Part shown: piece after piece, positions 29,564 through 38,775 of the stretch
How positions within the stretch are numbered: the first letter of the stretch is position 1
How the letters are laid out: every line of letters starts with the position of its first letter
From: Alphaproteobacteria bacterium
GTDB lineage: Bacteria > Pseudomonadota > Alphaproteobacteria > UBA9219
Reading direction: 5' to 3'
Assembly (NCBI GenBank): GCA_028690155.1
Contig: JAQVBU010000005.1
Coordinates: 1 to 64,000, forward strand
Length of the DNA stretch: 64,000 bases
The notes under the pieces: generated by a model
Seen by the model: the letters and a program-made list of their open reading frames with translations, nothing else
What the model was told of the DNA's origin: nothing
Databases searched by the model: none
Program-made: the position numbers and the translations under genes

Positions 29564-31291
29564 CTAGAGCGGGGCGGCTATGGGTCTTGGCGAATGGGCG
29601 TGTCTGTTTCCCGCCCGGAGGGGGCCTGCGCTTAGTTGTGATATAAAATTTGTAATATGCTCCTGTAGCTGTGCCTTATTCTGCAACAATTCTGATTTGG
29701 CTATAGAAAATTTTTCCCGCGATTCCATATAACGGTCGCTCCAATCGCCATGTGCAAGTTTATCAGCCTCTACAGCGTTAAGTGCGGTCATATATCTTTC
29801 AAAAACGGGCGCCGAAGGGCCAAGGACATCCCTGAAGCTTGTCTCCATATCTTTTTTGAGGGCTTCTCTTTGAGGTTTTGCATGCTGCGCTTTTAATTCC
29901 ATATCGGGAAGAAAAACATTCTCTATATATGCCATCATAATGGGATATATTTTTCGGCTTGCAGGATTGCTAACGTAGTTCTCCAAAATTCTTGGCAGCA
30001 ATTCACCTAAAAATTCATCACGATTTGAACTATACCCCCCGGTTAAAGCCATTTCATTTTTGACAGTCTGCGCCACGCCGTTAGGCTCAAACGCTTCGTC
30101 AAGTAGGGCGCATATCTTGAAGAGATTTGATCGGGTATGATAACCCACGCCAACAATTTCAGATCTTCCGTATTCCATTGCCGCAGGCGGAGGGTATCTG
30201 TCGCCCTGATGTGCAATCTCATGGGCGGCTATATTGGCCTCCGCCATGTAAACTGATCCCTTAATGTTGGGATTTGATCTCGCGTTGACATATTCCGTGC
30301 AAGAAAAAATGGCTGCAGCTACCGTCCCTTCCGCCTTGTCCGTTTTCCAAGCGATATATTGATTGCGCCCAGCAACCGCATATTCCTTATCGGCTTGTTG
30401 ATGGAAGAGATGTGCCTCGTACAGAGTCGTTTTACCTTGAGTTATCACAAACTCACCGCCGTCAGCAATAAAGGCAGACAGCAAACAAGGCGTCACTTGC
30501 CGCACCGCTTCAATCTCGCGCTGCAGCTTATCGAGAGCGCTATTGGCCCAATCGTGGGCTTTCTCATTTGTGCCGCATTCATATCTATGCTGCACGGTAT
30601 GTTTTTCTCCTGCGGCGTTGATGATGCTGGTTTTTGGAAGAACATCGCGACCCTTTGTCAGTTGTGGCAAAAACACCTGCGGCGGTAGATTTGACGCAGA
30701 GTTATTGGCCCACTGTTGTCGGTCCGCTCGATATAAATTTTCTTGATGCCGCCCTATGTTTGCTATGCGCATAAACTCGTCGAAATGGCGGGAAGCAAGA
30801 TGATCGAAAGGCCGCCGGGCATTGTCTATTGCAACAAGAGCGTCCTTAGCGCTTTCATTGCCGCTTTTTTCAACTTCATGTTTCATTGCCATATGGATCA
30901 AGCCTAAAAGATCGTTTGCCAGCATCGCCTGACTAACTGTCGCGGCAACTAATTTGGGATCGTAAGCGCCCCCGTTATCGTAAGGTGTTAAAGAATGAAC
31001 CGCATTGCGAAGTAAGACTCGGAAATTGTTTCCCATCTGTTCGAGATCAGAAACGACGCGGGTCGGCAATCGGCTTTCGGATGTTTGATAGTGCTGAACA
31101 ACCCCATGAAGTAATTGGCTCAATTTTTTTCCGAGCCGATTATCGGCGCCGCCCAACTCAGAAAAATTTGTATTTGCTAAAATACTACTAATATCCCCGC
31201 CGTTCGTTTGTCGAACGCCGATCAAAACAACATCTTTCCGGTCAAAAAACCGGTTCATCAAATCAGCAATGTCTTTGTTGTGTTCAATCAT
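29564..31291 (-). CDS. Putative zinc metalloprotease with lethal-factor-like motif, otherwise unknown
   Basis: This 575-residue protein has no family I can name. It carries a zinc-protease HExxH at residues 357-361 (ANIAAHEIAHQGD). After 64 residues comes YSSNRDEFLGELLPRIL, with Glu426 or Glu430 as candidate third ligand and Tyr420 nearby. This resembles the arrangement in anthrax-lethal-factor-like (M34) peptidases, where a Tyr and an EFxxE helix follow HExxH. No signal peptide or membrane segment is seen. The first 340 residues are mixed helical and unassigned; the C-terminal tail is Pro/Arg/His-rich (AHSPRPIAAPL). It is divergent from another HExxH giant gene. An effector, toxin or defence role is possible but unproven. 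Confidence 0.7.
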   Translation of the reverse strand: MIEHNKDIADLMNRFFDRKDVVLIGVRQTNGGDISSILANTNFSELGGADNRLGKKLSQLLHGVVQHYQTSESRLPTRVVSDLEQMGNNFRVLLRNAVHSLTPYDNGGAYDPKLVAATVSQAMLANDLLGLIHMAMKHEVEKSGNESAKDALVAIDNARRPFDHLASRHFDEFMRIANIGRHQENLYRADRQQWANNSASNLPPQVFLPQLTKGRDVLPKTSIINAAGEKHTVQHRYECGTNEKAHDWANSALDKLQREIEAVRQVTPCLLSAFIADGGEFVITQGKTTLYEAHLFHQQADKEYAVAGRNQYIAWKTDKAEGTVAAAIFSCTEYVNARSNPNIKGSVYMAEANIAAHEIAHQGDRYPPPAAMEYGRSEIVGVGYHTRSNLFKICALLDEAFEPNGVAQTVKNEMALTGGYSSNRDEFLGELLPRILENYVSNPASRKIYPIMMAYIENVFLPDMELKAQHAKPQREALKKDMETSFRDVLGPSAPVFERYMTALNAVEADKLAHGDWSDRYMESREKFSIAKSELLQNKAQLQEHITNFISQLSAGPLRAGNRHAHSPRPIAAPL

Positions 31292-31695
31292 AGGGAGAAA
31301 ATATCCTTAACTTTTGAAGAATTATTTTCAATAAATTCACTGTAACAAAGATAGCTATAAATGATGAAAATCTCGTTTATTCAGAGAGGAACGGTCCCAG
31401 ATTGGCAATGATGGAAGCGTTCTCTAACTCATTTTGTCCCAGTTTTCGGGGAGAACGTCATCGATCTGAACTGGGTATAGTTTTTTAATCGTTCTTACAA
31501 ATTGGTAAATGCGCCCTGAAAACGCATTGAATAACAAAGCAATTCGCGAAAAAGCTCAAAGCGTCATAATTAATTGAAATTAATTATTTTTTTATCAACT
31601 CCTGTTAGCATTCAAGCATACAGAGACTGGATTTATTCCTTCATCGGACAGATGAGGTTGTTTGATTTTATATAAATTTGATCGGGCAATATTTA
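31292..31695. other. AT-rich divergent region between two metalloprotease genes
   Basis: These 404 bases separate two divergent genes and should hold both promoters. The sequence is notably AT-rich toward the large gene. I see no gene with a convincing start or ribosome site, and no clear inverted repeat. Confidence 0.55.
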
Positions 31696-34600
31696 ATGAA
31701 GTTGAATGATGCGCAAGATCTTGATGATATTGAAGTTATCATCGCAAATAACTCAAAACTTTGTAATGCCGGCGACTTAAAGGGCGTCGAGCAGGTCGAA
31801 GCGCATCTTTTCGACATCGTAAAGAATCTTCATAAAGAGTGGGATTTTAAAGCGCACCCAATCAAGTTTCGTGTGTCCGATGATGAAATTGTAAATGCGT
31901 GCACTTATACCCAACTCCCTATTCCCATCATTATTGTTACAAAAGGACTCCTGAAGTTTGTAAAAAACGAAGACCAACTCGCCTTCGCTCTCGATCATGA
32001 GTTCTCTCATAACGTAATCAGAAAGCATGTAGGAAATAATATATCTGCAACAAAACCCGAAGAATCCGGTGCAGATATATTAGCGACAAGAAGTCTTATC
32101 GGTGAAGACGTGAAAAAGCCTAAGTATAACTACCGCGCCGGAATCGATTTTTTCAAAGAATTACAGAAATTAATCGATTCATACGGTAAGGAAAAAGTAT
32201 TAGGCGACAAACTAATGGAACCCGTTTTTGATCCGCATCCGTCTTCCGGAAGCCGCATCTATGTTTTGGAATCAGACTTAACAAATGAAACCCAAAATAA
32301 GCGCGGCGCGATAACGTTAAAAGAACCGACCCCATTGAACCCTATCGTTAGACAAGATCTTAGTTCTGCAAAACACGAAACAGAAGTTTATCGTTGGCTT
32401 CCGCAAGACTGGCTTTCATGGTCTCCTACAAAAAGGCTTCAATATTTTCAGGAAAGAATAAAACAAAACCTCACCGAAAAAACAGATAATTGGAATATAA
32501 ACAAGGGTCGCGAATTTTTTAAACTATTTGAGGTTATGGAGGAACTAAAAACAGACGGATCGCCCGAGTACGAAGCGGCTGCTGACGAATTCATACATAT
32601 GATCGCTGACCTAGACCCATATAACGCGGCAGGACACTTCGACTTTATATATGGAAAAGTTGCCGAAACTCTTAAAGACGACAAAAGGGAATGCGACACA
32701 GCGATCGGCCCATTTAGAAAACTATCCGAAGCCGTCAACAAATTTACTAAGCTTGATCGTTATGAGTACAATGAAATTCAGGCAACGGCTAACACCATCA
32801 ACGCCGAATTAGATCAGCTTACCCCCTATTTTAGGGGTGACATATATAGGGATTCCTCATCTCCTCTAAAATCAACAATTATTGGAAGCACGGACATTTC
32901 GGGACATACAGGTGCCTTAGATATAACTTACTTGTATCCTTTGGCAAAGAATCCCCCAGCGATCAAAGCGCTTTGGCGGCTTGGCGGAGGATATGACGAA
33001 AAATTTTGGAATGTCATAGGGGCAGAGCACGTCCGGGAATTAAGAGAAATAGAACCAGTAAAAAACGGACGATATGGCAATTATACCCACCAATCCCGCG
33101 AAGACTCTTTTTCGTATATGCGGGCGCGCACCGAAAAATGGCTTCTAAAAAAGAAATACGCATTTTCAACAGAACCACCCAAGGATATACCGGAATACGT
33201 CTCGCGGTTTGATGAAGACCTCTTTCCGCTTGAAGAAAAGCATTGGTTTGCGCGCACCGCTTTAGAGGGTCATCCCGAGTCAAAACCGTTTGCGGATTTT
33301 GTTATCGCACAGTTTGATAAGGCGCCAGACGATAAACGGGAAATTCTTATTAAACAGCTTGATAATTTTTACAGCGATTGTTCGGATTGGCTTGATGGTT
33401 TTGCCATAGATAACTCCAGCAAAAAGAAATTGCCCGATCGTCACCCTTATATTCAGCTATTAATGGCAAAAGAGCTTCATCTCGATCCCGATTTTAAAAT
33501 GAAGCAGATTTTGCGATTGACGGATCCTCACGATCTTGACGCTGAAACGACGCGGCTTCTGTTCGATATTAAACCACAGGATTCAATCGACGGATGCACG
33601 TCGGACTTTTTTAAATACAAAAAAGACCCGAATATTAGAATCAATTCGTTGATAGAAATTACAGGACATGGAATTGACCGCATCCTTCGCGAAAGAACGC
33701 AAATAAAATTAAGCGATCCGGACTTGCTTAAATTGGCCCAAATCGTTCCTGACAACAGCGACTACGACGATAAAAACCATTTTCGTCAGGAAAGTTACGC
33801 GGATTCCATAATCAAGTATCGCGGCGCCGCAGATACCCTTTCGGAAAAACTATGGTTTGGATCAAAAGACGACATAACGTCCGCCCTCAAATCCGGTTCC
33901 CTGGACGATGTGGCCTCGATCTATCGCTTTCTTGAAAGAAACAATTTATTCCCGTCGCCAGATGAACGGTTGGCCATTGGAAACGTCTTGGTAGAAAAGC
34001 TCAAAGACGCCGATCCCGAGAAAAAAATCCAGGTTTGCGAAAAGATGCTCTTTCACAGAGCGAGCAAGTATGACGATTTCGGCTCCGATAAATATGTAAC
34101 TGCAAATCTTTCGTTGCGAACCGAAGTATTGAATGTATGGCAGGGCGAACTTGTCAGAAATTACGGGCTTGACGACGGGTCTGCCCGCTATCAGGAAACG
34201 GTTAGCAAAAAAATTGATCAGATACTTATACATTCGGCAGACCGTGACCGCGGGTTGCTTCTGGAAACGTTGGCTGACAACCTCGTCATCCAAAGCGGCC
34301 TTGCAAAGGAAATCCGGGACGGGTTGAAAATTAAACGGGCAGATCTGGAAAGGGCTCATATGCCCATTGCAGGCGCCGAAGCCCTTATGTGCGTGCTTGA
34401 ACAGGATGAAAAGCTCAGGTTATCTGTAATTGATTTCCTGACGGAACCCCTCTCCAGAAAATCGCTATCCGCGGTAATTTCAGCCATAAAGGTCAACAAA
34501 ACCGTCTCCGCCCAACTTAGCGGAACCGAAATTACCAATAAGGATGGAAGCCTCAATCTATCTCAAAAACAGGATAGGACGCTCGAAAACAACCTTCAGG

Positions 34601-36243
34601 ATATCCATAACCACTTCGGATATTTGTCGGTCGAAGAACGCGCCGTTGCCTTTAGCGGCCTGCTCGTTCCAGGCGAGCATCGCGCGAACGACACACTTTA
34701 TGCGGAAAGTTATAACAAGGCTCTGCACCTTGTTATGAACAAAGTCTTTCCCGATAGCACAGGGAATTCCGCGGACGCCAAATCCTTTGTCGAGGCTTTT
34801 CTTCAAACGGCGGAAGATCACGAACGCGCCGCTTTGCTTGGCGGCATGTTATCGGTCGCGATAGAACAAGACCCAAGCCAGCCGACGTCGTTGGCAAAGC
34901 AAGTTGCTAAAATCCTGGCCGCGATGGGGCCTGCCTACGTCAAGCTGGGGCAAGCCATCAATTCTCACCCGCTGTGCCCGCCCGATTGGAAAGAAGCCAC
35001 AAACGGGTTGAAATCGGCCGCGAAAACGGATCCACGGTGGGATCTTATCAACCAGCTTGAAACAAGCCTGCCTGAATCGATCGTAAAGAATATCAAACAC
35101 ATCGGCGCGGTTCTCGGTTCGGCGTCGTTCAACATCGCCCTGCCAATCACGTTGGAGGAAGCCGGACAGATAAAAGAAGTCGTCGTCCTCCTTCAACGTC
35201 TGAACGCCGCAGACCGGGCCAAGAGCGGATTCGAGCATATTGAAGCTTCCGTCAGGGCATGGAAAACGACCTTTGACGAAAAATACAAAAAAACGATCCT
35301 TCAGATGCTCAATGAAGCCAAAGAAATGGCGGTCGAGGAGACCTCGCGCCTGATCGGCAACAAACAATTTGCGATTTCAAAGGAAATTTATGCCGGACGG
35401 CAGATTACCGTCGGCAAAGGAGAAAACAAAACAACCGTCAACATTATTCCCGTCGACAGCCTCTATGACGGAGAAGAGAAAGGAAATGTGCGCATTCTGT
35501 CTAAGGCAAAGGGCGAGCATTTTTCCGATCTTCCTGAAACGACGACTGCGGAGCGGATTGTAAAACGATTAATCGCCAAGGCTTATGTGGCTTTGGAATT
35601 ATCCAATCTGTTTTCGGGAAAGCCTTTTGATTGCGACAGGCACGGCAAACAATTAAAGGTCGTGCAACATCCGGATCATACGGTTGACCTCAACCTGTAC
35701 GACTTCGGAGGCTTGGGAACGGAGTATCCGACAGACAAGCAAAAAGCCGTTCTCGGGAAATTGGTCGGCGCTATTACCGAAGGCTATTATAACAACAAAT
35801 CGCTGGAATCCGTCATTATGGACGCCATCGATAATGCAAAGGAACCGGAAGAACAACAATATCTGATGCGCGTCCGAAAAGCATCGTTGGCGCTTAACGA
35901 CTTCGTCCGCTATCTGGACAAAAGCGACGTTCTCGATGTGATTCAATCGGCCGCGTCAAAAGGCGTCGATCCCGCCATTATGAACAACATACCTTTCTTG
36001 CCAAGGACGGCGGTCACGGTCCTGAAAATTGCGTCGCGTCTGGACTTGTCCCGATCCAGTTCAAAAATCGTCATCGGGATGCGAACGGATAAATCTGTTG
36101 AACAGAAGGCGTCCCCGAAACAGGAAACGCCGGATACGGCCAAAACAAACGACGTGCCCTATTCACCGCCGCCGGAAGACAGAAGTTGCTTCCGCCCCGA
36201 CAGGTCATTCTTTTCAGGATCTCCGCGAAATCAATTCCATTAA
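31696..36243 (+). CDS. Giant protein: M48-like metalloprotease fused to degenerate ABC1/UbiB-like kinase fold
   Basis: About 1515 residues from the ATG at 31696; a TTG at 31678 is also in frame, and neither has a good ribosome site. The N-terminal peptidase has LDHEFSHNVI with HEFSH at 101-105, EESGAD with Glu122/123 and Asp127, and HPSSGSRI at 181-188, matching the M48 order HExxH, ExxAD, HPxxxxRI. The middle (about 250-1060) is mostly helical and unassigned. The C-terminal part resembles ABC1/UbiB kinases: MGPAYVKLGQAI with KxGQ at 1083-1086, an alanine-loop-like GSAS at 1141-1144, FDCDRHGKQLKV at 1311-1322 matching HADPHPGN, and DFG at 1336-1338. The VAIK lysine position is Leu1165 and the catalytic Asn is Gln1319, so ordinary kinase activity is doubtful. 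The tail is Pro/Ser-rich. No signal peptide. Confidence 0.78.
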   Translation: MKLNDAQDLDDIEVIIANNSKLCNAGDLKGVEQVEAHLFDIVKNLHKEWDFKAHPIKFRVSDDEIVNACTYTQLPIPIIIVTKGLLKFVKNEDQLAFALDHEFSHNVIRKHVGNNISATKPEESGADILATRSLIGEDVKKPKYNYRAGIDFFKELQKLIDSYGKEKVLGDKLMEPVFDPHPSSGSRIYVLESDLTNETQNKRGAITLKEPTPLNPIVRQDLSSAKHETEVYRWLPQDWLSWSPTKRLQYFQERIKQNLTEKTDNWNINKGREFFKLFEVMEELKTDGSPEYEAAADEFIHMIADLDPYNAAGHFDFIYGKVAETLKDDKRECDTAIGPFRKLSEAVNKFTKLDRYEYNEIQATANTINAELDQLTPYFRGDIYRDSSSPLKSTIIGSTDISGHTGALDITYLYPLAKNPPAIKALWRLGGGYDEKFWNVIGAEHVRELREIEPVKNGRYGNYTHQSREDSFSYMRARTEKWLLKKKYAFSTEPPKDIPEYVSRFDEDLFPLEEKHWFARTALEGHPESKPFADFVIAQFDKAPDDKREILIKQLDNFYSDCSDWLDGFAIDNSSKKKLPDRHPYIQLLMAKELHLDPDFKMKQILRLTDPHDLDAETTRLLFDIKPQDSIDGCTSDFFKYKKDPNIRINSLIEITGHGIDRILRERTQIKLSDPDLLKLAQIVPDNSDYDDKNHFRQESYADSIIKYRGAADTLSEKLWFGSKDDITSALKSGSLDDVASIYRFLERNNLFPSPDERLAIGNVLVEKLKDADPEKKIQVCEKMLFHRASKYDDFGSDKYVTANLSLRTEVLNVWQGELVRNYGLDDGSARYQETVSKKIDQILIHSADRDRGLLLETLADNLVIQSGLAKEIRDGLKIKRADLERAHMPIAGAEALMCVLEQDEKLRLSVIDFLTEPLSRKSLSAVISAIKVNKTVSAQLSGTEITNKDGSLNLSQKQDRTLENNLQDIHNHFGYLSVEERAVAFSGLLVPGEHRANDTLYAESYNKALHLVMNKVFPDSTGNSADAKSFVEAFLQTAEDHERAALLGGMLSVAIEQDPSQPTSLAKQVAKILAAMGPAYVKLGQAINSHPLCPPDWKEATNGLKSAAKTDPRWDLINQLETSLPESIVKNIKHIGAVLGSASFNIALPITLEEAGQIKEVVVLLQRLNAADRAKSGFEHIEASVRAWKTTFDEKYKKTILQMLNEAKEMAVEETSRLIGNKQFAISKEIYAGRQITVGKGENKTTVNIIPVDSLYDGEEKGNVRILSKAKGEHFSDLPETTTAERIVKRLIAKAYVALELSNLFSGKPFDCDRHGKQLKVVQHPDHTVDLNLYDFGGLGTEYPTDKQKAVLGKLVGAITEGYYNNKSLESVIMDAIDNAKEPEEQQYLMRVRKASLALNDFVRYLDKSDVLDVIQSAASKGVDPAIMNNIPFLPRTAVTVLKIASRLDLSRSSSKIVIGMRTDKSVEQKASPKQETPDTAKTNDVPYSPPPEDRSCFRPDRSFFSGSPRNQFH

Positions 36244-36268
36244 TCACATTAGTGCCGCTCGGACTACA

Positions 36269-36304
36269 CCAATAATAAGCCCCCGATTGGGGGCTTATTA
36301 TTGG
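36269..36304 (+). terminator. Strong 16-base-pair hairpin after the giant gene
   Basis: CCAATAATAAGCCCCC at 36269-36284 pairs perfectly with GGGGGCTTATTATTGG at 36289-36304 across a GATT loop, 26 bases after the stop. The AT-rich outer stem replaces a free T-run, and the symmetry would allow action in both directions. Confidence 0.85.
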
Positions 36305-36424
36305 TAGCGCGGAGGGGTATGGCTTATGGAAAAATGATCTGCAAACACAGTATAGACCGGTTCAGAGGCTCTCGCGTAAGGCCGTCTCAGGCGGTATATT
36401 AGCCAAATATTAGCCACGGAGACG

Positions 36425-36445
36425 AAAAAGCCGCCTTTCGGCGGC
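36425..36445 (-). terminator. Rho-independent terminator of tRNA-Glu
   Basis: Read on the minus strand, GCCGCC-GAAA-GGCGGC is followed directly by TTTTT, 20 bases past the tRNA-Glu 3' end. It is a classical intrinsic terminator with a stable GAAA tetraloop. Confidence 0.85.
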
Positions 36446-36464
36446 CTCATCTTATTGATTTTAT

Positions 36465-36540
36465 TGGCGTCCCCTACCGGAGTCGAACCGGTGTTCTCAC
36501 CGTGAGAGGGTGGTGTCCTAGGCCTCTAGACGAAGGGGAC
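36465..36540 (-). tRNA. tRNA-Glu (CTC)
   Basis: The 76-base minus-strand gene starts GTCCCCTTCGTCTAGAGGCC and ends GGGGACGCCA with encoded CCA. The acceptor arms GTCCCC/GGGGAC pair. The anticodon loop CTCTCAC gives anticodon CTC, and the T-loop is TTCGACT. It sits between the terminator of the unusual gene pair and sspB. Confidence 0.95.
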
Positions 36541-36557
36541 GTGGAGGGCTCTTTTAC

Positions 36558-37052
36558 TTATTTTTTGCGGAACTTGTCCAGACTTATTACTTCTCCGCGG
36601 GGCTCTTTTTGCTCGTTTTGGGCTCCTTCAGCCCCCTCGCCCACGTTGGCGACCCCGGACTCTTTGTTTTCCGGGTCAAAAACCTGTTCTGTTTCGGCCC
36701 CATTCTGAAATTGAAGCGCAAAGTTAACGGAGGGATCCGCAAAGGTCACGATAGCGTTAATCGGGACGACAAGATGTTCCTTAATGTTATTAAAGCTCAG
36801 CGTCACATAGATGTTGTCTTGTTCCAATTTCAGATCGGAAAACTGGTACTGCAACACGATCGTCATTTCATTTGGATATTGATTGCGCAAGTAATCCGGA
36901 ACGCTGACGCCTGGAAACTTGGTCAAAAATGTAATGTAAAAATGATGATCGCCGGGCAATCCGTCGCGAACGACGGCTTCGATCGTTTCGCGGACGACAT
37001 CGCGCAAAGCGGCCTCAATCATCAAGTCATAACGAAGAAGATCTTCACTCAT
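36558..37052 (-). CDS. sspB: ClpXP adaptor SspB, alphaproteobacterial type
   Basis: This 164-residue adaptor would bind ssrA-tagged and other substrates and deliver them to the ClpXP protease. The core DHHFYITFLTKFPGVSVPDY and the strand VPINAIVTFADPSVNFALQF are typical of the alphaproteobacterial SspB form. A flexible acidic linker (about 120-152) leads to a short C-terminal VISLDKFRKK, where SspB proteins carry the ClpX-binding peptide. Its 3' end lies 17 bases from the 5' end of the co-oriented tRNA-Glu. It is a useful marker that the host is an alphaproteobacterium. Confidence 0.9.
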   Translation of the reverse strand: MSEDLLRYDLMIEAALRDVVRETIEAVVRDGLPGDHHFYITFLTKFPGVSVPDYLRNQYPNEMTIVLQYQFSDLKLEQDNIYVTLSFNNIKEHLVVPINAIVTFADPSVNFALQFQNGAETEQVFDPENKESGVANVGEGAEGAQNEQKEPRGEVISLDKFRKK

Positions 37053-37127
37053 GGTGACCTAAACATTGTGTTGAGAAAACCGATATTCTTAGATAGCAAG
37101 ACAAAGAGTTCATGTATAGGGCTTCAA

Positions 37128-37640
37128 TCAGATGTTTTTCTTTCGCCTATCGAGAACTTTCATCAAAATATGTTGAAATATCTGGGGATTGGAAATTCCC
37201 TCAAAAGGCGAGATATCGCCCCCGGTCCCGTGGACCAGGATTGTGCCGTAACCAAGAAGGCGTCCTGTCACGGTTTGATCGAAATTGACCCCCGTTATTC
37301 GATCGATCATCAGCTCGAAGGTGGCGCGCGCAATAAAACCGTATTTTGCGATAACACGGCGGTTGGTAATCGCAAGCTCTGTGGAGGACTGGCGAACCAT
37401 AGCCCCGACCAGAAGACCAAATCCGACGAGCGCAAAAAGCATCCCAATCCCGGCCAGAATTTTTCCCAAGACAAGAGCGAACGTTTCTTCCAAGACAAGC
37501 GAGGCCAGCTCATGGCAGAAAACCCCCAAGACCCCACCCAAAAACGCAAGGCAAAATCCCGGCAGAAAGACAACCCAATGAATGGTCGCTATATGATAGA
37601 CCTTTTCGTCGGGAAGAAGCATTTTGCTGATATAGGACAT
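37128..37640 (-). CDS. PH-domain (bPH2-type) membrane protein
   Basis: This 170-residue protein has an N-terminal hydrophobic pair (IHWVVFLPGFCLAFLGGVLG and LGKILAGIGMLFALVGFGLL) and then a bacterial PH domain with TELAITNRRVIAKYGFI, IDRITGVNFDQTVTGRLLGY and ILVHGTGGD, the pattern of the YdbS/YdbT-like family. The function of these membrane PH proteins is not settled. The ATG at 37640 has GAGG upstream; a longer open frame overlaps trxB and has no ribosome site. It lies 25 bases after trxB and may be co-transcribed. Confidence 0.82.
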   Translation of the reverse strand: MSYISKMLLPDEKVYHIATIHWVVFLPGFCLAFLGGVLGVFCHELASLVLEETFALVLGKILAGIGMLFALVGFGLLVGAMVRQSSTELAITNRRVIAKYGFIARATFELMIDRITGVNFDQTVTGRLLGYGTILVHGTGGDISPFEGISNPQIFQHILMKVLDRRKKNI

Positions 37641-37665
37641 CGTGAACCTCGATTTTTCCCGGCGA

Positions 37666-38613
37666 TTATTCGTGGGCAGCCAAAAACCTCTCTGCCTCCA
37701 ACGCGGCCATACAGCCCATTCCGGCTGCCGTGACGGCTTGGCGAAAGACCTTGTCTTTGACGTCGCCTGCCGCAAAAACTCCATCGATAGGCGTGGCCGT
37801 GCTGTCGGGCTTCGTCAGCAAATAGCCTTCGTTATCCATATCCAGCTTGCCTTGGAAGATTTGAGTGGCGGGGGAATGGCCAATGGCGATAAACACACCC
37901 GCCACGGGAAGGGTTGTCATCTCGTTCGTCTTGACGTTGCGCAGCCGCACGCCTGTTACGGAAAGGACGGGTTTTTCGTCCCCGATGATCTCATCGACCA
38001 CGCTGTCCCACACTACCGCAATTTTTGGGTTTTTTAGAACGCGATCATGCAAGATTTTTTCGCCCCGAAACGCGTCGCGCCGGTGAATAATCGTAACTTT
38101 GTTCGCAAAACGGGTCAAATAGAGCGCTTCTTCCAGAGCCGCGTTGCCGCCGCCAACCACACACACGTCTTTGCCGCGATAGAAAAAACCATCGCATGTT
38201 GCACAGCCCGACACGCCGAAGCCCTGAAATTTTTTCTCGCTCGGAAGGCCAAGCCAGCGCGCTTGTGCGCCGGTGGCGATGATAACGGTATCGGCGATAT
38301 AGGTGTCTCCTGATTCGGTTTTGCAGGTAAAGGGACGCTTACTAAAATCGACATCGATGACCATATCGCTAACGATTTTTGCCCCGACGCGAGCGGCTTG
38401 GGCCGCCATTTGTTCGACAAGCCAAGGCCCCTGCACCGGCTCTGCGAATCCCGGAAAGTTTTCGACATCCGACGTAATTGTTAATTGTCCCCCCGGTTGC
38501 ATTCCTTGAAGCAAAATCGGGTCAAGATTGGCACGAGCCGTATAAATGGCGGCCGTATACCCGGCCGGGCCGGCTCCGATAATAAGCGTTTGCGTTTTAT
38601 AGAGGCTGGACAT
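37666..38613 (-). CDS. trxB: Thioredoxin reductase
   Basis: This 315-residue FAD enzyme reduces thioredoxin with NADPH. The FAD loop LIIGAGPAGYTAAIY is at 10-24, the redox-active CATCDGFFYRG has Cys137 and Cys140, the NADPH loop VCVVGGGNAALEEALYLTR comes after it, and the late FAD motif GVFAAGDVKDK is near 285. Length equals that of E. coli TrxB. It is divergent from the GlyRS gene across 162 bases, which should hold both promoters. Confidence 0.96.
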   Translation of the reverse strand: MSSLYKTQTLIIGAGPAGYTAAIYTARANLDPILLQGMQPGGQLTITSDVENFPGFAEPVQGPWLVEQMAAQAARVGAKIVSDMVIDVDFSKRPFTCKTESGDTYIADTVIIATGAQARWLGLPSEKKFQGFGVSGCATCDGFFYRGKDVCVVGGGNAALEEALYLTRFANKVTIIHRRDAFRGEKILHDRVLKNPKIAVVWDSVVDEIIGDEKPVLSVTGVRLRNVKTNEMTTLPVAGVFIAIGHSPATQIFQGKLDMDNEGYLLTKPDSTATPIDGVFAAGDVKDKVFRQAVTAAGMGCMAALEAERFLAAHE

Positions 38614-38775
38614 GTTTTTTCTTGGGGATTCGGGTGACTAATTTATTAATTCTAGCAAGCCGCTCGACCCCGTCAAAGTTAAAAAGGTCTTTTTTATCGT
38701 TTCCAAAGGCGTCTCATGTGCTAAAAAGCGGTCCACAACTTTTTTACACACTCATGAAACGGGTGACTTTTAAAA

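Noticed and set aside
6550..31461. A 22-base near match (20 of 22) between intergenic sites 6550-6571 and 31440-31461
   Set aside because: By rough estimate a match this good is expected about once by chance in a 64 kb window, and the flanks do not match.
31430..31566. Open frame on the minus strand ending in VLPENWDKMS, possibly a relic of a transposase or other gene
   Set aside because: It is only about 43 codons, has no start or ribosome site, and no family was recognisable. No inverted repeats flank it.
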